Source: Salvelinus alpinus (lineage: Eukaryota; Chordata; Actinopteri; Salmoniformes; Salmonidae). Taken from it: a stretch of 64,000 nucleotides of DNA. The translations under genes and the position numbers were made by a program. Below, one piece after another: positions 35,669 to 50,400 of the stretch; position 1 is the first letter of the stretch; each line of letters begins with the position of its first letter. The DNA lies in the NCBI RefSeq assembly GCF_045679555.1, contig NC_092091.1:68227241-68291240 (forward strand). Reading direction: 5' to 3'. The notes below the pieces were generated by a model that was given only the letters and a program-made list of their open reading frames with translations, was not told the DNA's origin and ran no database searches.

Positions 35669-38312
35669 TATACTGGGGAAATCCTTACTTTAGGTGTTTT
35701 CTCCTTCAAGGAGTGTTTACCGTAGCACCACTGTATTGATTTCGGGCTTTTGGCAGCTCACAACAGAACAGGGGCAGGAAAAGCAACATTTCCTTAGAAT
35801 GGGAACCCTTGTTTCAGTTCTGCTTCCGTTTTTTTTAAGGGAAGGACTGCTTCTAAAATGGGGATGTGAGGATGTGTCAGATGCAAAGCTATGGAACAGA
35901 TAGTTCTGTTTTGGTTCTGTGATGGTAAGAGAAGGCAGGGAGGAAGGCCCTACTGCCAAGCGGAAAGCAGCTCTCCACGATCAACTCAACCATGAAGGGT
36001 TTAACTCGACTGGGACTGAGAGCGAAGCTTGAAAGCCTCAATCCCTGATGTCTGCCTGACAGTAAAAAAGCATTGAAGAAATCCCCATCTCTGTCAGGAG
36101 AGCTTGTCTCAGTAGGAGATGGAAGTCTAAGCCATTTAAACTGACAACTATTTCAGTAATGGGATTAAAACATCTAACTAACTGGTTGGATTAGTTTAGA
36201 AAAATGTGTTATTTATTTTTGTGTAGCATAACATTTAATGAACTCTACACATAAACCCAATCCAATTATGAATTAATTTGCCCCTCTGCCCACTAAATGG
36301 CAGAAAGGTAAGCCTCACTTGAATCCTGCCCTAGATTTAAGGTGCTTTTGAGTGACAGAAGAAAAGTTGAGGCTAGAAACACAAAAAGTTTTGTAGATGA
36401 AACAGGGTGAAACTAAGAGGGACTTTTCGATCTAGTGGAAGAGTGTAAAAGGTATCTTTAAGAAAGAAAAGAGAACAGAGTAAACTTCAGTTGGAAATGA
36501 GATCTTGTGAACTCAATTACACGTATTTAGGGGGTCCCTTTGAGTCGGCATTATGTCAGTGGGTTTGTTTGTTAGTCCTAAATGTCAAGTTTCCATCCCC
36601 CACATCTGTGGTTGAAACTGCTCCTCCAGACTATGTACACAAACACTGACTGAACAGAGCCCCTAACATAGCCCCACTGTGGTTACTGGTGAATAGGTGG
36701 AGGGTAAAAAAATTGTGCACTATGCACATCTGCTTGTCCCTACCTTCGGCCTCAGTCTAAACCGACAAAAACAGAAAATGTAGCGACATCAGTCTCGTCT
36801 CTGCAGCGCCGAAACCCTTTTACTTAATGTGGTCTGTCGAGGGAAAGTCGAGCAACCTCAGACAAGGTCTCCCACGCGTCGATGGAAGCTGTGAAACCTT
36901 AAAGTGCAGTCAGTTTAGCAAAGCTAAACCCACACACATATATATATAAAAAAAGCACAGTTAAGTACAGGCCTTTAGCAGACCATGGACCACATACTGT
37001 AGACAGAGAGACGTTGTGGAATATAAACCATTTCTATCTCCATCAAATCCCACATATTTACCCAACATGTTGACACAAACATTTGTTGACTCATGTCTGA
37101 CAGGTTTGTGGGTGTGTGGTGTTGAAGGAACTGATGTTTGAAACTGGATAGGATTTTTGTGTACCTTTTCAGCCCTCTAACTGGGAATTTACAAATTCAA
37201 CGTTTTCATTCTTAAACACCCCCTTCTCAAGTTTTTAAGAAATCCCAAATGTGTGTGGCATGTCATTGTAAAACCCACTGGACATAGGTGTAAGTTATGG
37301 CAATTGTATTTGCTTATAATATTGCTTTGATTGTATTTGCATTAAAGAATAAAGTACAGATGAAGGAAACCATTACAATTGATCCACTAATTGGTACCAG
37401 GTGGCAAAAACAACAAATGCAAAACAGCAAGAGCCAGCAGTGACAGCTTTGCGCCTGAAGACAGCTTCGGCACCTGATATTTGTAAACAGTAGCCAAGTC
37501 ATATCGATGAACAACTTTAGTCATTTGAATTCATACTTTATTACCACGTAGGGCCTAGGCTATAATTATGCAACCACCTCCCACAAAGTTGACGTAGTGA
37601 TGTGGCCACTCTATGACGCGTGTTGTTGATACCGAGCTGTGCCGTAGCGGCGCTAGAGAGTGGGTTGTATTAAATGACATTGTTGTTCGATGTGGAGGCA
37701 GGCAGCATACATATATGTTGGATAGTAGGTTGTAAATAGCCTAATGGATATAACGTGCTTGTGGGCACATTATTTTGCGTCCAACCATCGCTCATTCTGA
37801 AATATCTGACGACCGATGAACGAGGACTCGTCCGCGGCATCGATATCCACCTGACAGCGGTTACAACACAGATGATAAACAACAAAGACCGAACCGAAGT
37901 GTCGCTCTCAGATCCATCCCTACAGAAATCTGTCAGATTCGGTTGTTTTCATGCGAAACCCGCTTTATTGTGCCACCTAGTAATTGAGTTCCACTGAATG
38001 TATTGCACACCTTATTTTTGCATATTTGGCGTGCACGGCTGGAATCCAATCACCTCTCACGCAGCCGTGAATGGAAGTTTGGAGAGTGTATTTTATTTTT
38101 GCGTGTTTTTAGCGAATAAATAGGGCCTTCATGCTGTCATAGTTCTATACCTACCCTGTAACCAAGTTGTCCTTGTCCAATTGTACGTGTTATTCGGTGG
38201 ACCTGCATCGAACCTCAACCACTGGAGAGACCGAACCAGCATTCCAGTTCATTTGACAGGCACCGCCTGAATCAGCTGGATTTGATGTGCTTTTAGAATC
38301 AACAAGACGAAG

Positions 38313-38433
38313 ATGTGGGTGCACCCTGAAGAGGTGTTGCAAGCGGGTGCGTTGTGGATAACCGAGCGAGCAAATCCCTATTTCATCCTCCAGAAACGCA
38401 AGGGCCACGGGGACGGCAGAGGAGGACTAGCGG
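38313..38433 (+). CDS. tbc1d9: tbc1d9 exon 1
   Basis: ATG at 38313, [20 protein letters not shown] then [20 protein letters not shown]. Donor GCGG|GTGAGA, phase 1. 121 nt coding. N-terminus matches vertebrate TBC1D9 closely, including the Gly-rich end. Confidence 0.95.
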
Positions 38434-41400
38434 GTGAGATACATATAACTGTCTCTGCGTCTCTCTCTCCGTCTCTAAATCATGGATTATTGTAGCCAAG
38501 CATAGCTCAACTCCACGAATGTTCTATCGTCGAGTTCAGATATACTTGGCTAGGATTATTTAACGCTATTACAGCTGTGATGCAAGCAGTGCCAAACCAA
38601 ATGATTGTCCCCTGGCCGGGTCTCTCGCTTGGTTTGGGAGATTATTCATGCCTCACAGATGTTTAGTGATGGAGAGAAGATTGCATGCGTAGTGAGGGAT
38701 AGAGGTCAGGTCACTCGGGTATCAAAGGGGTGACAATGGCATGAGGGGATGTAGACCTGTATGAATGAATAGACACGTGACCCTAATAGCCCCTACTACT
38801 ATATTTTATTTATTTAACTAGGCATGTCAGTTAATAACAAATTCTTATTTTACAATGATGGCCAAACCCTCCCCTAACCCGGATGACGCTGGGCCAATTG
38901 CGCGCCACCCTATGGGACTCCCGATCACAGCCGGTTGTGATACAGCCCGGGATCGAATTGAGATGCAGTGCCTTAGGCCGCTGTGCCACTCGGGAGCTAC
39001 TATAACTAGACAAATGCAGGTGTGATTTTATCTGAATGATTTTATCTGAATGTTTTAGGCTCAGAATAGTCATAGGGCCATTGTTGTATGTTTATGGACC
39101 ACCCCCCACAGAACTACATGGAGTTGTACCCTTATGGAGTTAGTGGGCATTCAGCAGCTAATGTACCCTATTGATCAGCATCCCAAGATCTGGGCTATTT
39201 ATGTAGGCCTTTGTACTTTAGGTGATCCTGGAAAATTGTAACTAATATTGTTGCAAAGAGTAAGCCTTCTATATACCCTTTAAACCATTAAGAAAACAAG
39301 GAAAGAAATGCATAGATTTGTTAAATAGATAATCATTGACTGTGCTTAGTTCACTCCAATTGTAATCTCATTAGGCTACTAGCTAGCTAACATAAGGCTG
39401 GACACATCTCCCCTGACAGGGAAGACATATTCCAGCACTTGCGTCTGTTAAAAGGCTCCAATAAATGGAAATGAACATGTGATTGATTAGAGCCCAGCAC
39501 GCCCAGGGAATGTTAAAATGGCTGGTGATGTGTCATTCCCCGTACTGAATTTTGAACGCCACCGAGACAACCCATACACAGGGAGACATGCAGAGCAAAG
39601 GCACACTCTTTCTTCCCGGCAGGAGTAGTTCATGCTGAATCATCTCTCCCTCTCCTTTCTCTACTCCTCTCCTCTATTCCTCTTCTACTTCACTCACTCA
39701 TCCAAATTAGTCCACAGTCACTAGGAGGACTGCTACATCAGGGAGGAGCAATACTTTTAAGGACCATAGGTGGTGGCGACTGTGTCTGCATCTAAAATGG
39801 TGCACTATTTCCTATGTAGTGCACTACTTTTGACCAGGGCTCATGGGGATCTGGTCAAAGGTAGTGCATTATGTAGGGCTTAGGCTGACCTGGATTCAGT
39901 CTGTCTGTTTAATTCATTGCAACTCTGAGAATCCAAAAATATGAAAATGGGTTACGAATGATGCTACCTTGTTTAAAAAAGAAAAAGGATAGAACATGAT
40001 CAGTTGAAAAGTCAGTCAGGTTCATTATAGGTACAGTAGATTCAGTCCAAGTCTTTGACTCTGAGCCATAGAGATGACTCTGTATGGATATATCTATAGC
40101 CCTCTCTATACAGTATCTATGTAGCCCTGCTTTGACTAGACTGGCTGTCGCAGTCATGGTGGGTCAAAGAGAGTTGAACTGTGTGCTGCTGTCCTCAGTG
40201 CCAGTCAGTCACTCCCTCTTCAGTGTCAGCCAGCCAGTAATGAATATGACAAGGGGAGCCAAAATGGCCTGCAAGTATCTCACTTCATTGGTCAGCAACA
40301 AGACATTTCGCTGACGTTTTACTGAAGGACGGAGCCATTATTTTTCCCGCATGCCAGCGACTGAAAGTTAGCCCCCGAACCAACACTCTGCCTCTCCCTA
40401 TTGTCTCGGGGCAGCGACAATAGCGACACAAAGCGCGCGGTGGCGATATGTGATGATGTCATTGTTATGTGAATACTGAGCGGACTGTGTGGTGTGCCAG
40501 TTGGCCTGCTGAGGAGAGGAGAGAGCCCGGGCACAATGACTGGCACTGCCCAGTAAACACCCCCTTTCAGCGGGCAGAGAAAGCCAAGCGAGCACCTGGT
40601 CCTCCTGGGGCATATGGAAGGGCACCAGGGCCAACGCTTTTTGACTTATAGCCATATTTATGAGGCTACTTGATATGAGGAAAAGTCAACATTATCATTT
40701 TTTTGATTTAATTGATTTATAGAGACTGGAAACAGATTTTTCTTTTACAGTTTCATTATAGACGACTAGTTCCCCTAAATCAATCTTAAGTCATAAGATT
40801 TGAAAAATGTCACGCTTCAATTGTGAAATGTTGACGATAATAATTTGGTAGGTGCTTATATTGGTTCTATTTCCCACTTGTACAATTGTGTATTAATACA
40901 CATGTGAATTGGAAATGTTTGTTTTTGCATATCCCCACTCTCCTTGAGACACCCTCGGAGAGTGGTGTCTCTGCCAGGGTCTGCCATTATCTTCGGCGAC
41001 GCTGGAGCAATTTGGGTTAAGTGCTTTGCTCAAGGGCACATGGGCAGATTTTTCACCTTGTCGGTTCGGGAGTTAGAACTAGCGACCTTTCGGGTACTGG
41101 TCCAATGCTCTAACCACTAGGCTACCTTCCACCCCAAATGTTGGATTGTAGCTTATTCACCATATGATACTTTCAATGCAAAAATGGCACTATCCAAGGG
41201 ACAATAAGCTAACCTATATTACCTAACATTTCACAATAGTGTGACATTTTGGAATCGTTATGACCTGAAACTCTACTAGGCCTACATGTGTTGGGTGACT
41301 AACATCACGTACACATGATGACATCGCCCTCAATAGACACTTGGACTAGACTTCTAACCATCGACCTCTTTAACCATCGACCATTACCCACACAATCATC

Positions 41401-44400
41401 TGCTGCTTTACATCACCTATCTGTCTTATCTGGTGACCTCTGACCTGGAGGTACACATTGAGGCTTGGGAAAGAAGAAAAGGAATAACACTACAGTTGTG
41501 TTACAGGGGGTTCGGTTAGAGAAACATGACTTAAAATAACATGTATGGTGTGACTTCGTATCAGGTTCTTGTTATTTGAAACAACATTGATTCTCAGCCA
41601 GTGGGGTGATTAGGTGCTGTGTCAGTACTTGGGAGAATATAGACCAGTGTTTCCTCTGGTGGTGGTGCTGCTGGTGGTGGTGGTGCTGGTGGTGCTGCTC
41701 CACAGCAAAATCATTACCGCCACGTCCCCAAAAATATTGAACATGAGAAAATATTTCTGCCGATGATAGAACAGTCCACATTTACTTTTCCTCTGCAAAC
41801 AACCAAGTAATGAATATAAAAATCGGGTAACCCCGTAGTAGAATAGTTCATCTTTTATAGTCGGCTTGTTTTTGTGTGTTCTATGCAAGATAAATATTAT
41901 TCCCGTGGCACATTCAAGTGCCATAAGGAGGGAAACATGCATTCTGACAAGCAGTCGATGCATGCATATTTCTCAACTCCTAAATATGCACGAACTGCAC
42001 CAGGCAGTTTTTAGTGCATTGGGGATATTTGGGATAAATGTAACACTGGTCAATTGTAGGATAACTTAGAGGTAAAACACCACCATACCTTAAGTACAGG
42101 CAGGGGGTGTGTTACCCCGGGTGACTAGTTACCCTAACAGGTAGCTAGCTCTACATTATATTCACTGTGTTTATGAATAATAACTAGTTAAAATAATTGG
42201 CTAATGATTAGCCCAATAGGGTAACTGCAGACAGGTAGTCCCATGCTTCAGACTATTTATTAGCACTTCTCTGCATCAGTTGGGCTACAGGTGATAATGT
42301 TTATTGCTAATGGCATACCTGATAATATGGACCATGCATAGACTATATGCATTGTCCAATATGTTAAAATATTTTTTCAAAATAATTTTACAAATGTTTT
42401 AGTGCGCTCATTTCTGGAGGTGGAAATTATATTTTAGATGGTGTCAGCATAATTGTATTTTTGTTCATTTTTGGAGTAGAAAGTCATTTTCTTAATAAGT
42501 CACCAGTACTGCGCTACTCAGTCCTTCTCCATAAAAATGATCTGGCAGGGAACCCAGACCCCCAAAGCAAGGGTGAGGAGGGACCCTTCCTTCAATCCCC
42601 ATCGGAACTTCCTCTACACTGCTATACATTTTTCCAGATGAAACACTGAAATAGACCCAACGGAAAGCAGGATGGAGACCGATGAAAAGGAGAGGAAAAC
42701 CGATTGCTTTTGCTCAAAGATGTTTTTTCCCCCCACTCTTGAGTGGAAAGTAGGAACTAGCCGTCTCAGCTGAACAGAGAATGGAGCTTTACTAAGTAAC
42801 AATAGGCAGCCCAGCTTCTGACCTCGTTTCCTGGCTTCTCCAATCTATAAAAAGTCCAAAACATCACATGATGCTGGTCTGTTCTCCAGTCTACTGTATG
42901 TAGACTCGGGCTCGTTTCTTTCCATCCCCACCCACAACAAAGGAAGCATTTCTCATCATTGGAGCTTAGTTTCTGTACATCTTGTTTTTCTTTGGTCGTG
43001 TGTGTGTGTGTTAGTTACGTGGGGGGTGTTGAAAGTACAATCAAATGTATAGGAACATATAGTCACAGACAATTGTGTGGTTTCCCAAAGTTCATGTTAT
43101 AGATTAAAGGGTCAACACTAGGCTATAGGTCTGGGGTCCGCCTTCTCTTCACCATATACAAAACACCACAGTACAGTAGCTCATGTTAACTCTTGTTATT
43201 ATAGCATGGTGTAGGATCCTGTGTTCTGAGGGGAAAGTAGCCCTCTGATCAAAACAAATAATATTGTCACAATGATGTAGGGTGCACTAATTCATTCTTC
43301 ATAAAATACCATGCATACTAATCCTCTCCATTGCTGTTGATATCTTAACTGTGTAGATTATTTGGAGTGCGCGGTGTGAGCTGTAGGTTGCATGCAGTCG
43401 TAGAAGTCACAGGATGTTGTGGGTGTCATCCTTCAGTGTCTCACTCGTCAGTGGTCTCTTTTGTTGTGCTTGACACCTGTATTTCCTGTGTTAACCCCTA
43501 ACACACATCCCTGCAACACCGCTGGGTTCAGGTCATGCCCTGCCTACCCAACTGAGGTGCTTCACAGGTATTGGTTCAGTGTTCTGCAAATCCATGTCTT
43601 GAGGTAACCCCCATGGTTGCACATTTGTTCCAGCACAAGCACATTCAATTCAACTAGTCAACTCATGTTCTTAGTTGAATGTGGTGTTAGTGCTGGGCTA
43701 GACCAAAAATGTGCAACCCTGGGGGTTCCAGAACTGGACTTAACACTGTTCAACAGAAACAAGTGTTTGAAACTGAAAATGTCATTTTATGCCCACAACA
43801 TGTTTGTCAGAAAGGCCCAGATCCTGTCATTTGCCAGCCCCAAGTAACAACAACAGCTTCGGTGTCTGTGCTAACCCTTTGAAATGGAGGCTAACACACA
43901 AACCTTTTGTATATCGGCCAAGCTGTTCTGTTCTCTCCCATCTAGTTTATTTTCTGTTTCCCTGTGATTTCATACTGTAGCTTTGTTCTGCTTTGCCATT
44001 GTAGTTAACACTTGAAACAAATAAATATTATAACTGTACAGTAACCTTATCAATGGTGACTAATGTGAAGATACAGTTGAAAGTTTGTCTGCTGGGTTTT
44101 GTTCACGGTGAGTGCAACTACAGGTATAGGCTTAGTTCAGATGGGAAATCTCAAGCCCTTAACACTTGTCAGAACCGACGGCCATATTGTTTACGACCAT
44201 CCAGTGTGAAACCTGAATTGCCCTTACTGCCTATTAAAGGCCCACTCTGTGATATTTACAGCCGTTTTTGATCATATTCAATTAATATGTTAATGATATA
44301 TTAATTATCTATTTGCCTTTAATCATTATTTAAGCACTTCTCATTGAATTCGTCCTAACCTTTTATTGCGCCCTGCATAGGATTAAAAGAGAGAAAACAG

Positions 44401-47400
44401 GAGAGAGGAGAATAGAGGGAGGGAGAAATGGAGCCCCAGAGATGTAATTGTATTCAGATGTCTTCATTAGAGCAGCTAGTGGAGATGAGTGGTGTCCCAG
44501 AAGTCCTCCAGCAGACATTATGTATAGAGGGAAGAATATCATCCAGACTGGCTGTTTTGGTTTCTCTTGCTCCATTTCTGCATGTCTATCTCTCTCCCTG
44601 TCTGTCTCTGTCCCCCTCTCTCCCCATATTGCTCTTTTCGTCTATCTCGGTCTGTGTGACTCATAGAATTGTATGCGTCTGATGCGCCACTGGCAAAAAG
44701 CTGTCGTGGCAATGGTAAAATTCCCAATAGGGAATAAAGTTTCGGGGCAAACTGTGGAATATGGCAGTCAAAAAGCTTCTTTCTATCAAAGGTTGAGTTT
44801 GTTGGAGTGTCATTTCCACTCAAACTTTGATGACAACATGTTAGTGTAGACCCCAAGGCATAAAAAAAACGAGACTTTTTTTTGAATTGTGGTACCAGTT
44901 TCTTCTGATTTTCTGATCTTGTGGTTTACAATAGACAGTAGCTAGACACTAGTCATGTATTATTACTGTATCAGAGATGAGAAGCATTAGAGTGATAAAA
45001 CAACTCTTAGAGACAGGAGTTATTGGCTTCTTTCAGCTGTCATAAGTCCGTAATCTGTCCATCTATCTCTCCACTTCCCTCGTTCACTAGATTATAGGGG
45101 ATTCATCCCTTCTCCATTAGATTATAGGGGATTCGTCCTTTTTATTCCAGGTGACTTTACTCTCACCTTCTCTCCGCATCGATCTGTCACATGGGAAATC
45201 TGAGCTCTGTGCCATCTGCCCATCCACCCCACTTCTCCATACAAGAACATTGATACCAGATTCACACATTAGTGCCAACCTGAACCGAACTGTGCTGGCT
45301 GGGATATTTTTTTAACTTTCTTTTCCAGCACAGTTCCAGCAACTAGGGTGGATGTGTAACCAGGCCAGCCCAGACCCCATCCACTAAATGTCTCAGAGTA
45401 GGAGTGCTGATCTAAGATCAGGTCCCCACCTGTCCATATAAACGTATCTAATTACGATCTAAAAGGCTAAACCGATCTGAGTTCAGCACTCCTACTCTGA
45501 GATGCTTTGTAGATACGGGCACAGCCCTGGTTTGTGTGGCTCGGTTTGGTCCTATAATATAAATTGGGCATGAAGCAGTCAAGACAGGAAAGCCACAGCT
45601 GCCCGTCAGCCCTAAATGCCCCTTCCTCCTCCCTCTATTTCATAAGTGGTGATCTCATAGCCGGAGGGCTCCATCAAGGGCCTTTCGAGGAGAGCATAAG
45701 TGGTCTAACAAGGGTTAATGTACCAGAACGGTCTGCTGTCTCACATGGTGGAGGGGGGTGCTTTGTTACGTGTCCGAAATGGGCTAAAACAGAAACTCTT
45801 TTGTTGGGTTTTGCTTTGAAGTCATTTTTTAGGGGGAGGATTCATGACTTGTTTGTATTTGCTTTTAAGTTCTTGGATCACTTACAGGTTTTATTTTCCA
45901 TCCTCAAGACAATCAATGCATTATCTATTCAATTTCCAAAGAATGTTGTATACATGATCATGATATTCCCACAGTGTCTCCCTCCCTAACCCACGGTATT
46001 CCCTGCTCCTCCCACCGCAGGTCTGTTGGTGGGAACACTGGACGTGGTGCTGGACTCCAGTGCTCGAGTGGCCCCCTACAGAATCCTTTACCAGACACCT
46101 GACTCCCTAATCTACTGGATCATTGCTCATGGTGTGTACTGTGTGTGTACTGTCTGTGTATAGTTCTCTCTCGCTCTTTCTTTCTCTCCCCCCTCCCCCT
46201 TGCACACAAGGTCCTCTCTTCCTGCACCATGTTCTCACTTCCTGCTAATGCCAAGCATCACGTCATGGCCCACTGCTCTTAAAGGGCTAGACTGGGGGGA
46301 AACGGATACCAGGAATGGGAATTGATGGTGATTCGCTTAAAATATGAGGGGCTGTCATGATTTTTTTTGTTAATTAGCTAGCATGGTAAATCTTACATTA
46401 CATCTGCTCACTTCATCCGTTAACACTCTCTCTTTGCATGTTAAAGGGTTAACCACCCTAATGTCCTATATGGAAAAGCTAAAAGGTTAACTCAGGGCTG
46501 TAAATGTAAGATACTGACATGATCTCAACCAAATGGGCTATCTCATCACACCTCTTTTGGCTAGTTACAATGGTTTGTGACATCACAGAAACCCCAATCT
46601 TCACCTGCCTCTTTCCTTGAGCAGTTATGTCACACAAATCATTTATTACTGCGGAGGAGCCATGATGCAATCACACGGACCCAACATGACAAGCGGGCGG
46701 GAAAGGAAAGATTTATTTTTAAAGAGGGATCATTGTGTAAGTAAGGAGAGGCTTCAGAACTATACTCCCCAGACGTAATGAACAATGGCTCTGTTGTTAA
46801 ATGAACGGAGAGACACACTCACACTGCAACCCTTTTGACCATGACTCTTGAGTTTAGTTTTAGTTAGGGGGTCACGGGTGCCAGGTAGGTCATGCCTACC
46901 GGTAATGTTTTGATTTCTCCTTTTTGTTTGTGAGTCAGTCTCATCTGTCAGACATATAGTCTAGACCAATACAAAGGACTGATGACAAAGTCGGTATTAG
47001 AATGTAAACTTTTCCTAAGTCCTTATAACATTGATAGAAATAACTTAGTTATTTTGCGTTGTATTACCCAAAATGAAATGATCACGGAAATAATAAGATC
47101 AAAACACATTGCACACAACAATTTGACTTTTCTCATCACAAAAGAATAATATGTTGACTTAGGAAAGTCCTGCACACACACAGCATCCATGATACAATAG
47201 AAAGGTCTGTAGCTCAATCTGGCTTTATGGGGGGAAGACGGAGGTGGTGGATCGAAAAGCCTGTGTTGTGTTGGAGGACTTTGAATAGTGTGTGACTACG
47301 CGCATGTGTATTTGCCTTAGTGAGTGCTCCCATATGGAAAAAGGAGTAGGGGAAAGAAACAGGAGAGAAGACCCTCTCTGAAATGGAAGCCCAGAGAAGA

Positions 47401-50400
47401 AGACTCCTGAGGGCTGGCAACCACTCCTTCCTCCCCTCTCCCTATCTGCCCATCCTCCAGCACAGAGGGAGAGTGGAGCAGTCTGTCTGCCAGACGTCAT
47501 CACTAATGTAGCTAAGAGATGAGCAGCAGTGGGCTACTTACAGGGGAGACGGATGAGGCCTCTAACGATAGTGGACACTGCACTGAGGTTTCTGTGCTAG
47601 CAGGCTCTGCCTTGACTGGCTCTCAGATTTCACTAGCGCTAAGTAGCTGCTAACAAGTAGCCACAGTAGCACCAATAGGGATTTGCCTGCCAATACTATT
47701 CAAAATTCTCCCTGAATTTAAGGTGTGCTGTATCGCAGGGCATTATTATTTCACCTTTTTAAGTAGGATCGTAACATATCTGAAGCTAATTAGCCAATAG
47801 CGCTCTAGCCATGAACTTATCGCCATATGTGTGGTAGTAAATCTAGGCCGAGCAGAGGGGATGGCCAAGTAATCTCAGTGGCTGGGCTGTCTAGATTTAA
47901 TCAAACTTTATTTATATAGCACATTTCTTAGAGGATGCGTTTTAAAGTGCTTAACAAATAAAATAAAAGGTGAGAAAGATAAAAACAAAGTTTTCTATTT
48001 AAATGACTAAGACAATAAAAAATGTAAGAGACAACTTAAAATAGTAAAATAACAGTACACATGAGGCTAATGCATTAAAATAAATGTGATTATATATGGG
48101 AATATGATTAAAAAGAACCCTAAGTAAAAGCATGTCTAGAGGCTGTTCTAAAGGCCAGGACCATAGTGGTTGAAGGCAGCCTCACCAAACGTTGTGGTTC
48201 AGAGTGACCTTTGGAACAGCTGAAAGGCCAGTGATAGAGGATCTGAGGGACAACCTGACACATATGCTTTTAAGATATCAGACATGTATTCAGGTGCAAA
48301 CCCACGTAGTGCTTTAAAAATCAATAAAGCCATTTTAAAATCCGCTCTAAAACAAACAGGCAACCAATGCAGTGACTGTGCTCTCCTCCTGGCCTTTGGA
48401 AGCACACGTGCTGCGGCATTCTGAATGAATTAAAGCTGGCCAATGTTTTTTTTTGAGGGGGGAGACCAGACAGGAGTGCATTGCAATAATCAAGCCTGTC
48501 AGTAATAAAGACATGCATTAGTCAGTGTGGACTTGACAGAGGAATGGTCACACTTTGACAATATTTCTAAGGTAATTAAAAAGCTTATTTGGTCACATTT
48601 CTGATGTGGGCCTTCACTGGCCCAATGCTCTAGCCTAGTGGTTAGAGCGTTGGGCCAGTAAACGAAAGGTTGCTAGATTGAATCCCCGAGCTGACAGGGT
48701 AAAAATCTGTTGTTCTGCCCCTGAACAAGGCAGTTAACCCACTGTTGCTAGGCCGTCATTGTAAATAAGAATTTGTTCTTAACTGACTTGCCTGGTTAAA
48801 AAAAAATATATATATTTTTTAGGTCAGTCTAAAATAACACCTAGGTTTATAGCCTGGTGGGTTGTGTCTAGTAGTCTTGATTAGCCGTCTGAACAGCTGG
48901 TTACTGCTGTCTGTACTGTCTTTCCCCTTGTCTCTGTTACTGGTCCTGAATCATGTACTTCCATACTACTTAGTATCCAGAAGAGTAGGTTAGGATTCCA
49001 AGTATGATAAACATGTTTAATTTGCATACAATTGTAAGAATGATGAAGAGCGTATCAGACGACATGCTGTAATGTCTCAAAGAAAATGAGGAATGGGTGA
49101 ATCTCCATGCCTCCACATTCTCCTGGGAGCCCATTGTAATCTCCTCCTCCGTCTCTTCTCCCCTCCCTCGTTCCATAGGGTGCTCCCGTAAGGAGATCAC
49201 AGAGCACTGGGAGTGGCTGGAGCAGAACCTCCTGCAGACACTGTCCATCTTTGAGAACGAGAATGACATCACTACCTTTGTCAAGGGCAAAGTTCAGGTA
49301 CTGTTTAGTGTATATATGAGTCACTTAGCACATGCTGGTCTCTAAAGAAACAGTATGGACTTCTCTGGGATTTGGAAGGTTGGTTGTGTTTAGAGGGGTT
49401 GCATGGTGGGGTTTGGAATTTCACAATTCTTTGTGATGGTGTTTGTGACAATAGTAATGGTGGTTGTCAGCAATTCATTTTGACAGTTTGGACATTGAAA
49501 CGTATGACATTTACCTGTGAAATGTTTGTCATGCCAGGTGTAATATTAGCCTAGCATGTAGTCAAACTAGTATTGTCAAAATAACTCCTGCCAGGGGCAA
49601 AATAACAAAGCCCGGCTGTATTTACTATTGTAACCTAAAAACAGGTCCAGCTACTGACACAGCCTCTAAATCAGGTTCTGTATTTATCTGTATGGAGATA
49701 AAGTCGTTCTTACTCAATGAATAGATTACAAAAGCTAGCCAGACAAGATTTATTTTGTTCTCTCACTTTGTCTGCCACTCACTCTCTCACTTTCTTGCTA
49801 TCTCTATTTTAAAATGAATTGTTGAACTTTTATTGATTGTCTCTCTCAAAGTCCTTCACTCCCTCTATTTCTCTCTTGCCCCAGGGTATTATCGCCGAGT
49901 ACAACAAGAACCACGACGTGAAGGAGGACGATGACACTGACAAATTCAAGGAGGCCATCTGTACGTTCCGTAAGCTGTTTGGCATGCCTGAAGAGGAGAA
50001 GCTGGTCAACTACTACTCCTGTAGCTACTGGAAGGGCCGTGTGCCCCGGCAGGGCTGGCTCTACCTCAGCATCAACCACATCTGCTTCTACTCTTACCTG
50101 CTGGGGAAAGAAGGTAGGGACCACTGGCATGCTGGCACAGGTACACACACCACTGCATCACTGGTGGGTACTACATACCGATTATGCATAGCTTTTGAAG
50201 ACCCTTCAGAAGTCCCAAAAATAGTACAACCCCTTGATATTTTTCTGGGTGGATACAATGTATTTTTTAAGATGAAGTGATGTATATTTGAAACGATCAG
50301 CTTTTATGCAACCAAAAAAATGAATAAAGGCAACCATCTATCTTTCCCTCTCTGTCTCTCTCGCCCTCTTTCTTCCCCCCTCAGCCAAGCTGGTGATCCG

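Larger units (their letters stand above)
28928..38312. other. Shared intergenic region between divergent rnf150 and tbc1d9
   Basis: 9.4 kb between the two start codons. It must hold both 5' UTRs and promoters, but I could not place a TATA box or transcription start with confidence. Nested transposons occupy much of 29377-35668. 35670-38312 looks mostly single-copy, and I see no coding region in it. Confidence 0.7.
38434..46020 (+). other. tbc1d9 intron 1
   Basis: 7.6-kb intron with two SINE fragments (38803-38998, 41004-41136), two MITEs (39791-39882, 45387-45505) and a GGT/GCT-rich tract at about 41657-41699. The rest shows no gene or clear repeat. Confidence 0.75.
46132..49178 (+). other. 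tbc1d9 intron 2
   Basis: 3-kb intron holding an antisense L2 LINE fragment and a sense SINE. 46132-47890 appears single-copy. No gene seen. Confidence 0.75.

Noticed and set aside
45564-45989. 141-residue plus-strand ORF in tbc1d9 intron 1
   Set aside because: No recognisable domain, and it ends just before exon 2 acceptor without fitting its phase; treated as chance.
50114-50280. ORF continuation past tbc1d9 exon 4
   Set aside because: Reads into the intron after a good GTAGGG donor; the family sequence continues in exon 5 at 50385.
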